DNA from: Heterostelium multicystogenum | Taxonomy: Eukaryota; Evosea; Eumycetozoa; Acytosteliales; Acytosteliaceae | Direction of reading: 5' to 3' | Length of the DNA: 28,733 nucleotides | Assembly: GCA_003667245.1 (NCBI GenBank) | Contig: RCNN01000300.1 | Coordinates: forward strand, 1 to 28,733 | Part shown: positions 10,636-21,127 of the stretch, in pieces | Position numbering within the stretch: position 1 is the first letter of the stretch | Layout: every line of letters starts with the position of its first letter | Notes under the pieces: model-generated | Told to the model about the DNA's origin: nothing | The model's input: only the letters and a program-made list of their open reading frames with translations | Database searches by the model: none | Made by a program: the position numbers and the translations under genes

Positions 10636-11490
10636 TTAGAGCTTCTTTTCAGCTTTTAATTTTTCATATAAAAACAAAGAGGATAGTGTCTTTCCCATCT
10701 GGACTTTTCTTCCAGAGGTCATCAAGTGGTACAATGTCGAGGGTAATCGATTCATTCTCTTCAAGTGAACCAGTACCACTTGTTTTGGAGCTCGTCAAAT
10801 CTTTTGCTTGCTCCAAAGTATCACGGAATAAGAATAAACGAATGAATTCATCGCAACCACCTGGTGATGGGTACATTCCTTCTACGGAATCACCGTAGGC
10901 CAAATGAGTAAGATCGATAAGCTTGTCATCAGTTACCTCGATACCAGTCTCTTCTTCCAAGATTTTTGGCGGCAACACCAACCAAAGTGACCGAACCATC
11001 CAACATTCCTGCAGGGATCTCACTGTAAAGCAAACTTTTAGCTACTGGTACACGAGATTGAACAGTAAGAACACTGTACTCACGACCAGTCTCTTTTGAA
11101 GTGAGGATGACAAGAATGGCAACCGAACCACCTCTGGCAGAAGATGATACCTGGTACTGGTCTATTCTCTGGTAAAGCAAACAACCTCAGCCTTGAACTT
11201 TAAGAAGCCAACATTCCTTTCCAAACATATCTATATTTTGAATGGTAACAGAGTTGACCTTAAATTTATCTTGAGTTTCCATTCTTTTCATCCATTTTAC
11301 AAAGTTTGGTGCATTTAAAGCCTAGACAATCAATTTTAGACTATTAATACTTTTCATCTCATATATATATATATATAATATATAATTAGATAGTTAATTG
11401 ACAACTTACAGTTTCAGCGTTTACATCTGATGCAAAAGCAACAGGTACAGTGTTACCTCTAATTGTGATAGTTGATGGGACAGTCGACAT
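10636..11490 (-). CDS. Nudix hydrolase, ADP-sugar pyrophosphatase-like (plant NUDT14 type), frameshifted
   Basis: The family hydrolyses ADP-sugars to AMP and sugar phosphate. ATG is at 11488-11490 (MSTVPSTITIRGNTVPVAF). An intron at 11322-11409 (GTAAG...CTAG) joins ALNAPNFVKWMKRMETQDKF. The core has RGGSVAILVILTSKETGREY, a Nudix-box region (EIPAGMLDGS...VGVAAKILEEETGI) and the characteristic YPSPGGCDEFIRLFLF that follows it in ADP-sugar Nudix enzymes. Frame breaks are seen near 11105-11200 (more than one), at the T5 run 10963-10967 (four expected) and at TTT 10691-10693 (two expected). After the last correction the protein ends FLYEKLKAEKKL with the stop at 10636. Reconstructed length is about 250 residues. 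In the corrected box the conserved RE reads KI, so activity needs checking. Confidence 0.82.
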
Positions 11491-12015
11491 TATTGATCTA
11501 TATCTATAATTTATATTGTACAAAGAGGATATGCTATTGATAAACTATGACGAATATGATTATTACTATTGTTTCAATAAACTATTATGGCTGACAGCAA
11601 TGAACATCATCTATTGATTGACCATTGGCATCCTTTTTAAGTTTTAGATTTTGTTCAAAATTTAATCTTATTAATCCACAATAAAATAATAATTATTCTG
11701 AGAATCTACTATAATCTCAAAAAATACTGACTTTGAATTAATTCATTAAAAACAGAGGTGTTGCTGCTAAGTAGCAAGATAAAGTAATTGAAAAACTAAT
11801 GGGAGTTTGATACGATAATGGATCAAAGTGGTTTATTAATCTTTAATAGTAGTAGTGGTAGTTCAGTTCTATGGTTAGTTTGTGTTTGCTTGAATTTTGT
11901 GTGTTTATATATTAAGAGGTTAATCTATGTCACATATCTATTATAATGGTTATTATGATGGTTGGTATGGGGTGGAATCTACAATTGGGTTGTTGATAAA
12001 TGTACTCTATAATGT
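11491..12015. other. Non-coding spacer between Nudix gene and psmD6
   Basis: AT-rich. Both neighbours are on the minus strand, so this holds the 3' UTR of psmD6 and the promoter of the Nudix gene. No tRNA, small RNA or open frame was recognised. Confidence 0.65.
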
Positions 12016-13397
12016 TTAAACATTGATGACACGAGATAACTTTTGAACTCTATTTAATAAATTGTCACTTTGTTGTAATGTTTGTTTATACATTGTGTTC
12101 TTTGAATCTGATCTAGTAGTCTCTACAACACCAGACACTCTATCGATTTTACAATTAATTCTACCTGCTGAAATGAAACGTGATAGTTCCCTAGAAGATA
12201 AGATGACAGTTGCAAAGTTAGTAATCGGTTGGCAAGACTGTGGGCAGCACGCGCGCTTTCTTTTCTTACCTGTCGATGAAATCAAAAAGATACACCGAAT
12301 TGGTTGGACATTGATTCCAAACGAACGCTTGAGTATGACTCAAGGTATTGGTGTAGCTGAGCACTCTGAGTTCTCTTGTCAAGAAACGAGAGTGTGATGA
12401 AAGGTAACGATCGTTTTTGGTGGCATCGGAAAAGTGTGCCAAGTGGATGAAGTACTGGCTGTACTCTCCGTCGTAGTAGCTGTGGAGAAGTTCTCTGAGG
12501 TGTGGTACGTCGTTGATGACAGAAAGTACATCTGGAGAATCGATAACCTTGGTCTTCAGTGAGACACGGTCCAAATGCAACATCGATGTCAACACGAGAT
12601 ACTCGACAAAGATGGAGTACTCGATGAACTCGACTGAGGTGAACGAGGCCAAAGTGTCCAAGAACAGTTCGGAGGCCTCTTTGAATTTACGAATCGACAT
12701 CAAAATATACAGCTTCGTAGGTCTTCAAACGGTTCTTACGATCCCAATCACCACCTTCCTCGACCAAACGACTTTGCCTTCTCCAAGTTACGTGTAATAA
12801 TATCGTGATCCATCCAGAAGATACCCATACGAATCACAGTAAATATCAAATCCAACTTCTGACCGAGTGGCACTGTCTTTTCGAAAGCCTGTCTATAACT
12901 TGAATATGCAATATCCTAAAGAGTAATCATGTATCAATATCGACGTCTTGACATGCCTATCAATCATAATAATAATAATATTACTTTGTCACCAATTCTA
13001 CAGTAGAAATCTGCTTTGGCGAGGTAAGCCTCTCTAATTTCAGATTCACCAAAGTTCTCTTCGACATCCTTAATCTTTAGATTCAATTCTTCGAGTTCCT
13101 TATCGTTCTGTTGTCTTAATCTCTCTGATAGTTGACGATCCTCTTCCCATTTCAACTGTTCAACTACTTTCTTATATAATGGGAGCATCTCTGAATAAAT
13201 GTAAAGTAACAACCATTAACATACAATTTACCAACTATTATTATATATATAATATATATATTCATCATCAACCTACGATATTTCTCAATTTCAGTAATTA
13301 AATTCTTCTTTACAGTAGCATTATTTGGTTGTTGAGTTGCAAGGAATACTAATTCAGCAACATGTAAATCTGGTAACTTTTTAATTTCTTCTTCCAT
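12016..13397 (-). CDS. psmD6: 26S proteasome lid subunit Rpn7 / PSMD6
   Basis: Rpn7 is a PCI-domain scaffold subunit of the 19S lid. ATG is at 13395-13397 ([20 protein letters not shown]). Three GT-AG introns are inferred: 13191-13276, 12916-12984 and 12191-12269. The helical repeats include [20 protein letters not shown] and [20 protein letters not shown]. The C-terminal PCI/winged-helix part reads [20 protein letters not shown], then [20 protein letters not shown] and [15 protein letters not shown] before TAA at 12016-12018. This C-terminus is nearly invariant in the family. Spliced length is about 380 residues (human 389). One-base insertions are seen in A runs at 12284-12288, 12702-12705 and 12766-12768, plus one frame change near 12320-12345. 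It is divergently paired with ger; the shared spacer is 524 bases. Confidence 0.95.
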
Positions 13398-13921
13398 ATC
13401 TTCTTTCTTTTACTTTTGATTTATTTTAAAACAAGAAAATCTACTAATAATAATCAAATATTTATATTTATATATATACAAATAACAATAACAATAACAA
13501 TAATAATACTAAGTAAGTAAAATAAAATAACCCACTTAACAAAAAAAGTAAATTAAAAATGAAGTTGATTGTAATATTAGTTTATTTAGTGTGTGAAGAT
13601 CAATCACCCCTATTCAAATCATCATTAAAAAAAAAACAAAATTAAATTAAATTTATTAAGGAAAATAAAATAAATAAATAAAAATAATACTTGAAACTGA
13701 ATAGTAGTTTGTTAAAAATAAAAAATAAAAAAACAAAAGAAAAACTAAAGATTTAATAGTAATAACTGTTTGGTTGCATGCATCTGGGTTTTGTTTTGTG
13801 TAGTATCATTCATTTATTTATTTTTAAATTTCATTATATTAAGACGAGTCTTATTTCAGCTTTGTGCACAACTTGCAAGTTATAATTGAATAGCATTCAT
13901 TCATTCACTCACTGTAAATAG
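13398..13921. other. Divergent promoter spacer between psmD6 and ger
   Basis: AT-rich with AATAAC repeats (13484-13505) and several A runs. No gene is seen. Both genes read outward from it, so it must carry both promoters. No proteasome-specific element (such as the yeast PACE box GGTGGCAAA) was found. Confidence 0.65.
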
Positions 13922-15012
<1,091 letters not shown>

Positions 15013-15433
15013 ATGATTTGATAATAATAATGAAATAATAATACAGCAACAGTGTAACAGTAATATAATTAATTAACGATCACTTGTTTGAAATATGCTG
15101 ATAATGTAAACAGGTCGTTCTGTCTGTCAATGATCTATTTCACTTGATTGTTTCTTTGAACAAATAGTTGAGACTTGTATTCATATTATTAATTTCAAAT
15201 TTATTTTAATTTTTTTTTTTATTATAAATTTTATTAATAGTGTTATGACTCATTCACATTAACATTGTTGCATAAGTATATTTTCTCACATTTTTACATC
15301 TTTCTTCATTGGTATTATTAAATATTAGATTCTTAGCAATAGTTACCTCTTGTAGATCTAGATCATAATCTTAACAGATCGTTGGTTTAGTTTACATAGA
15401 TTACTGCACTAGTATTTAATTTTAACTAAAGTA
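15013..15433. other. Non-coding spacer between ger and selenoprotein K
   Basis: AT-rich, with a long T/A run near 15210-15222. It holds the 3' UTR of ger and the promoter of the selenoprotein K gene on the same strand. No further gene is seen. Confidence 0.65.
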
Positions 15434-15879
15434 ATGAACAATACATACATTAATAGTAAGTAGCGCTTCGAAGAATTGCTCTGCTCTTGTCTTATATTAA
15501 CCTATTTGTCGAATTATAATTAAAGAGGAAGGAAAGGTATCCCAAAAATCAAATTGGAGATTATCAATCTTTTCCGATTATCTTTGGTATGTCTTGAATC
15601 AAATTGTATTTTTGTAGGTATTCAAATCAATAAATGGTCGATTGAGAGGAATATGTACTAATGTTGTATTGCATCGTGGGTAATAGCTTTGAAACATTAT
15701 TTTCAGATCCTGCAACTATCAAGTATAAAAAGAAGCATGGTGACAGAGATAGAAATTATTTAGGTTGGAATAATGGTGGAGGTGGAGGTGGAGGAAGTGG
15801 AGGCGGTGGCGGCCCTAAAATAAGAACACTGAATCAGGTTGGAAAGGCTTGCAGCCCAACTGTAGGGTGAGCCAGATAA
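15434..15879 (+). CDS. selK: Selenoprotein K (SelK) with in-frame TGA read as selenocysteine
   Basis: SelK is a small ER membrane protein with a selenocysteine near its C-terminus, linked to ER-associated degradation and palmitoylation. Three exons are inferred: 15434-15455, 15526-15617 and 15687-15879. Introns 15456-15525 (GTAAGT) and 15618-15686 (with TACTAAT branch-like site) join them. The product begins MNNTYINKEGKVSQKSNWRL, then has a hydrophobic segment (SIFSDYLWYVLNQIVF), FETLFSDP, a basic patch (KYKKKHGDRDRN), a Gly run from GGT/GGA/GGC codons (about 15774-15813) and PKIRTLNQVGKACSPTVG. TGA at 15868-15870 follows, then GCC AGA TAA (15877-15879). The conserved SelK end is G-Sec-G-R-stop; here G-Sec-A-R-stop. 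The T5 run 15609-15613 must be T4 to avoid a TAG before the second intron, the same error type as elsewhere. Length is about 101 residues (human 94). Confidence 0.85.
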
Positions 15880-15882
15880 ACA

Positions 15883-15965
15883 GTCTAATGCATAGACCAT
15901 AATCTCCGTGTGTATATTATACTTTGCAATTTATTTTGTAAGGTACATATATCGATGCATTAGAC
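15883..15965 (+). promoter_or_regulatory. 83-nt RNA hairpin just 3' of the SelK Sec codon
   Basis: GTCTAATGCAT (15883-15893) and ATGCATTAGAC (15955-15965) are exact reverse complements, an 11-bp base stem. Inside, ACTTTGCAA (15921-15929) and TTGTAAGGT (15936-15944) form a 9-bp stem with two GU pairs and a six-base loop, and GTATAT/ATATAT can extend it. It starts 13 bases after the TGA. Next to the base stem the strands read AGAC and CGAT, giving possible tandem G-A/A-G pairs, but there is no AUGA and no apical AA. It could be a divergent SECIS, or a recoding-stimulating stem like the selenocysteine redefinition element known from SelN. The structure is seen; the role is inference. Confidence 0.55.
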
Positions 15966-16295
15966 ATTAGGTAATTTCGATAGTTGATTTCTAGTATATA
16001 GATTGTTCGCATGTTCTATCTAAAAAACTAGAGTGATGACGTCCAATATCTTAACCTCAAGCTAGGCGATATTTTGATTGAGAAATTCAACTAAATAATT
16101 GGAATTACCAATCCCAACTCAAACCAATTCACAATTGTAAAATCCACTCCAGATTACATATTTAAACCTTCATATGTACTATTATTAGTACCAATAACAT
16201 CAACAACAACAATAGCTAACAGAAATAAAGTAAATTTTAAAAAACTGTATATATTATACTATTAAATATTATATAGAACAATTGCGACACCTAAT
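15966..16295. other. Spacer between SelK and the convergent SPX gene
   Basis: Apart from the candidate SECIS at 16014-16082 it is AT-rich with CAA repeats near 16198-16213. It serves as 3' UTR for the two convergent genes. No reading frame was recognised. Confidence 0.6.
16014..16082 (+). promoter_or_regulatory. Candidate SECIS element with AUGA / AA / GA core order
   Basis: ATGA at 16036-16039 is followed 13 bases later by AA (16053-16054) and 13 bases after that by GAT (16068-16070). This is the order and spacing of a canonical eukaryotic SECIS core. Flanking arms 16014-16025 and 16072-16082 can pair with one mismatch and one bulge. The apical helix is weak: CTT/AAG, TA/TA and CC/GG with gaps. 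The distance from the Sec TGA is about 165 bases, suitable for a SECIS. In AT-rich DNA such motif order can arise by chance, so this is a candidate only. Confidence 0.3.
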
Positions 16296-17112
16296 TTATT
16301 GATCAAATGCCAACTGTAAATAATTAAGGAAGTTAGAGGTGAACCAATTAGTATAAAATTGCGAAATATCAGCAAATATTAATGACTTACAGAAAAAACA
16401 CTCTCTGATTGGTCACCAGATACAGTAATCATCGGATGGGTCGCCAAATTGTGATGAATAAGTTTCTATTAAATATTGATAGTCATGATTAGAAAATGCT
16501 CTGCAATTTTGGTTGGTGGAATCAAAATGGCACTTACTAGTAAACATTTATTGTAGTGTGTCAATATCGCTAGTTTAGATTGGAAGTGTGGTCTAACCAT
16601 GTTGCAGTAATATTCATATCCAATGGTCGATGTTGCTTTCTTGTCATACTTTTTCAATATCTTTCTTATACCTTCTTGATTCAATTCTAACAAAGTTTAA
16701 TAATTTCTCCAAATCTTTCATTGTCGTAAACGATTGCTGTTGCGTCTTGAGTCTGTACAAATATAATTATAACAAACATTAGCTACCTTATCCATCATAT
16801 CTCGATAGCACAGCAGCAGCAGCAGCAACCAAATGCTCACGCATCATCATCATCATACCTTTCTAAATGTTTTAACTTTTAACAGCGATATCACGCTCGT
16901 TGTCGGTGATGAATTTATCTATCTTTTGGAACTGCTTCCATAGGGATCGCAGGAATGTTGAATTTTCTATCTGTTCTGTGTACGGGGGTAGTTTGTTTAT
17001 TGTTCTTGTCGTCGCATAGCTCCATCAATAGCTTCTTCAGCTCTTTATAATCTACATAGTTTGACTCCCATTCTTCGGTCATATTGTTTCTAAGATACTT
17101 TCCATACTTCAT
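16296..17112 (-). CDS. Single-domain SPX protein (inositol pyrophosphate / phosphate sensing), frameshifted
   Basis: SPX domains bind inositol pyrophosphates and control phosphate homeostasis. ATG is at 17110-17112: MKYGKYLRNNMTEEWESNYV and DYKELKKLLMEL are the classic SPX start. After a frame change near 16960 it reads LRSLWKQFQKIDKFITDNER. Intron 16753-16858 joins KLKHLE-RLKTQQQSFTTMKD. An extra base at AAA 16692-16694 precedes LLELNQEGIRKILKKYDKKA, which carries the conserved Lys cluster of the ligand site. Further introns are 16466-16537 and 16314-16390; the protein ends GDQSESVFSLAFDQ with TAA at 16296-16298. One more base appears to be missing after 16880 (KK expected). Spliced length is about 187 residues, so this is SPX alone, with no transporter, VTC or EXS domain. 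Confidence 0.82.
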
Positions 17113-18084
17113 TTTTTAATCAATTGAATCTTTGACAGACAGACTAGGCGCAATTAACTGTAATATATTATTATTATTATTATTATCGTACAAATATTAA
17201 AGGAAAAAATATTAAAGAAAAAAAAATAGATACAATGAAAAATCACACTAATACAACAATATATAAAAGTATTGTGTGGTAAAAGGTGGTGGGTGGGTGC
17301 TATTGTTGTTGTATTGTGGGGTATTGATTGACTGTTGTTTTGATGTCTTTTTTGTTGTGTTGTGTTGTGTTGTCCTGATTGTTACTGTACTGTTGCTACT
17401 TCTGATGGTTAGGTTTGTTTTGATTTTGATGGACAAAGTTTTATTGAAATAATAATAAGACTCTGTTGGATTTGCTATTCACAAACTGTTTATATAATAT
17501 AAATATAATATGAATAAATAGTAATTGATATTTGTGTTATAAGAATGGAGAAAGATGATTATTATTATTGTTTAACTATTACAACTACTCAAAGTCAACA
17601 ACATTAATGAGTTTTGATTTGATATGCTTTTTTTGTTTTTTTTTATATTTTTTTGGTTTGATTTGACTTGCTTTGTTTCCTATTATTATTAATATTTAAA
17701 AGTGTTGTTGTTTGGAGTTTTGATAATCGGTTATGAATAAAATACAAAAAATTTGATTAAATTATATAAAGCTAAGTTTTATCGGACTTTTCTTGGGAAA
17801 TGGACATTTTCTCCAAGCTAACAACATCCCACAAACCCAAAAAAATGAGTCATCATAATCTAGATATTTATCGGTATCGTATTTCTTATAAGAAAGAAGA
17901 ATAGGTTAAAATTACTACGACTATAACATCAGCACCACCATCATCATCATCATTATTATTTAGAAATACATTGAAAAATTACACCAGCTTATTTAATATA
18001 TATATATATATATTATATATTTGTTAATTGTCATTTATTTGTTTATTATTAAAAATACTATTATTACTTTTGGATGTCATTTCT
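17113..18084. other. Spacer upstream of SPX gene, with G/T-rich tract
   Basis: Almost 1 kb without a gene. From about 17272 to 17432 the plus strand is strongly G/T-rich (repeats such as TTGTGTTGTG at 17352-17371), so the SPX-sense strand is C/A-rich; this may be its 5' leader. The rest is AT-rich, with ATC repeats (17938-17959), an alternating TA tract (about 17995-18017) and the 3' UTR of the LRR gene. Confidence 0.6.
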
Positions 18085-20326
18085 TTATTTGCGAGGTAAA
18101 AGATACAAATAGGAGGCTCCAAGGATTATGGCTGATACGATGGTGACCCACTTCGGTGTTGAAATGTCATTCAAAAAAAAAAAGTTTGAATTTGTTGCGC
18201 CAAGACGCGGAAGTGTTGTTTGTTTGAGTTGAGTGCTCCTGCGGTTGTCGTTACTTCTTTCGTTATTTTTCAGTGCTGGCTTCGCAGATTTGCTACCATC
18301 TTCAATGCAGAACTGCTCGAACCTGTTTTTGAATGTTTCGTTCATTTGGAGTGCAATTTCACGTCCAAAGCAATTGCCAAACAGGTTGATGTGTGTTGCA
18401 GTGAGTTGTTGTTCATCAGCGCTTGTTGGAAGGAGCTGGCACACTCCACTCCCAAAGACATTGTATGACAGATCAATGTAGCGAAGAGTGCGGTTGACTG
18501 CCAATCCACATGCTATTTTCGTGACCCATTTCAGTTGGAAGTGAATTCTGATAGAGATCCATATAGGTGAGTGTCTTGTTCTTGGTGAGAACCTCAAACA
18601 ATGGCCTGATTCTATGGTTTTCATTTGATTCTTTCTTATGTTCAGTGTCTTGAGAGTGGTGTTGAAGAGAAGCGACTTTAGAATAGGAGTAACGCCAACT
18701 GTATCAAGAATATTGCCACCAAGGTTGAGAGAAGTCAATGTTCGGTTGGTAAGAAGACTGGCTCCAATGATTTCACCATGGATTGGTTCGATAGAGTTCA
18801 GTGATAAATCAATCTCGGTGAGTGTAGAGTTGAATAGTAGAGCTCGTGTAATTTCAGTTACATCACTGTCGAGGAATGCATACGAGAGGTTCAATGAAGT
18901 AAGTGATATATTTTGTTCGATCATCATCTGAAGCGCATCCTTGGACTTCTTACTACGAATTTTTGTGTAGCTCAGGTTGAGTGTTTGAAGTTTTGGATGG
19001 GTTGCCAATGCTTTAAAGACATGGTGTCCTTTTGCTCCAAATTCATTTACCATCAAGTTAAGATGCTCCAATTTGGGTGAGTTTGATAAGTATTGATTCA
19101 TTTGAAGACTGTCAATTTCACCAACCATGGCCAGGGACACCTTCTTTAGATGTCTATTCTGTTCAAGTGCGTTAATTATAGAGACAGTTGCATGATTTCC
19201 AAATTTATTCGTATCCAGAATGATAGACTGAAGTGAGCTATTGGATTTAATCATTTTGGCAATCTCGAGTCCACCGTTTTCTCCAATAACCATTCTCATT
19301 TAAATTAAGGTAGGTCAATGTTTGATTGCTAGATGCTAGTACCCTGACTAAATCTGCGACCCCGTCCATAATGAGATTAAAAGAGATATTGAGCCATTTG
19401 AGAGATTGGTTATGACTTAGAAGATTAGCAAGGATCTCTGCTCCTCTTTGTTTCAAGGAGTTGTTCTCTAAATTCAAATACTCGAGGGTCCCATTTTGTC
19501 CAATAAGTTCGTAGAGTTCCAATACTATTTCGTGGCCCAGTCTATTGTATCCAATGTCAAGCTTCACAATTGTACTTGGTATCTTGGGGATCAATGCTTT
19601 TAATAGATGTGCTTTATACAAGTTAGTGCCGTTATTCACTCTGCTAAAGTCTAGTGATGTTAAAGTAGTAGAAAGATTTATCAAGTCTCCAAAGTAATCT
19701 TGGACAACATTTGCTTTCACTGTCAAAAGTTAGAGCCATCTCCGAGATACTGTTAACGTGGGGGACTCAAAATAAAGCCAATTCGATTGTTAGAGTAGGT
19801 AGGCAGCTTCCAAGCCCCAGTGAAATTGTATTCGATTGCCAAAAAGCGAAATGGAACTCCTGTGACTCCTTTAATCATCATTCGATTTGATTTGTTTTAA
19901 AACTCTTGTCATCCACAATCTTTATACGTCCATAGTGAAGATATGGAAGCACAGGAGCTCGACCATTGCTTATTAACCAAAGATAGCCTAAATATGCTCT
20001 GAAGATTGAAAATTCTTGGTGGTGAAGGCATTACTACTGTAGGGTACATAGTGATACAATAAAAAATTTAAAATGATACGCCATATAGGAGGAGGCAACT
20101 GAGGAATTTTTCTTTGATTTCCAGTCTACCGCATTTTCCAATGCCAACAATCTATATTCTCCACCTACCTCAAGATATGAGTGATAGAGGTCATCTAAAA
20201 TACGTTTAGATTCCAGTTCAGGTAGTTTCATTTTTTTAATTCCTTTGGCTACCTCTAAACTTTCTTCCGGTGCTATCTTACTAGTTTGTCTAAATTTTTT
20301 TGTAAAGAGCACCAAAAAAACTCCAT
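18085..20326 (-). CDS. Leucine-rich-repeat protein (ribonuclease-inhibitor type) with C-terminal tail anchor
   Basis: Fifteen or so RI-type LRRs of about 28 residues are visible, for example TLEYLNLENNSLKQRGAEIL, LKWLNISFNLIMDGVADLV, LEHLNLMVNEFGAKGHHVF, TLTEIDLSLNSIEPIHGEII and TLRYIDLSYNVFGSGV. The C-terminus is a basic linker and one hydrophobic helix (VTIVSAIILGASYLYLLPRK) directly before TAA at 18085-18087, typical of tail-anchored membrane proteins. The N-terminal exon (from ATG 20324-20326, frame corrected in the A7 run 20314-20320) reads KIAPEESLEVAKGIKKMKLP and LDDLYHSYLEVGGEYRLLAL. An intron at about 20041-20085 and several frame breaks near 19740-20040 separate it from the LRRs. 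Other breaks are near 19290 and a compensating pair at about 18530 and 18605. The single-gene model is probable; the N-terminal join is less certain. Partner unknown. Confidence 0.75.
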
Positions 20327-21127
20327 CAAATTACTGTTTATCTATAAATATCCAAAATAGGATTTACAAAATAATAATTGAATAAATAAAGACAATTATA
20401 ATAATAATAATAATAATAATCTAATGTTTAATAATAGTATAACTGTCAGATCTGTTTTTAAAAAACAAATTTATTTACAATTGATTGTGCAAAGATCAAG
20501 AGTAAAACGATCCAATCTGTAATCCCTCAACCTAACAAACCACAGCATTCATTTTTGTTTAAGTGAAAGATATATACTGAATTCAAACTAATACTTTGAT
20601 CATTATTCTTTGTAATTGATAGGTTGCAATCAAGTTTAACTCTTTCATTATTTTGTCATAGTACAGCGCCACCAAAATTTAACTAATTTTTAGTCAAGTT
20701 CATTTGAAGAATAAAATTCACCGAAGTTTTTACATTTAAAAACACTGAAATCCATGATTATTTTTTTGGTAATATTAATTTTCTATCATATGCATTGTAT
20801 TCAAAGACTAGATTTCTTAAACTTAGAAATATTATAAATTAAATAGTATTTATTTTGGTGATATTTCTTAATTCAGAGTACAATATTGCTTCCAATAAGA
20901 TTTTTTTTAATTGATTATTATTTTTATTATATTTTTTTTACTTTCCAACTTTATCCAGTTTCAATACACTAACATGATTAGTTTTCGTGATCAATTATAA
21001 ATTTGGAGTCGAAATGTTTAGGTTGTTTTGACATTCCAGTGATACCATTTATGCTATTCCGTATTGTCATTTTTACCAATTAAATTTAAAAATTAAGAAA
21101 ATTACTTATTATTATATATACTGGTTA
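20327..21127. other. Non-coding spacer between two minus-strand genes
   Basis: 800 strongly AT-rich bases with an AAT run at 20398-20420 and long T runs at 20901-20940. It holds the promoter of the LRR gene and the 3' UTR of the mitochondrial gene. No reading frame, tRNA or small RNA was recognised. Confidence 0.65.

Noticed and set aside
17248..17436. 62-aa minus-strand frame rich in T, N and Q
   Set aside because: Lies wholly in the C/A-rich strand of the G/T tract; low complexity without conserved features.
17827..17834. TCCCACAA, matching the dictyostelid DUSE-type box of small RNA genes
   Set aside because: No class I RNA-like stem or conserved 3' motif follows at the expected distance, and equivalent matches occur inside coding sequence, so chance is likely.
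18220..18931. Plus-strand frames of 82-97 aa
   Set aside because: Antisense to the LRR gene, whose repeats explain the composition.
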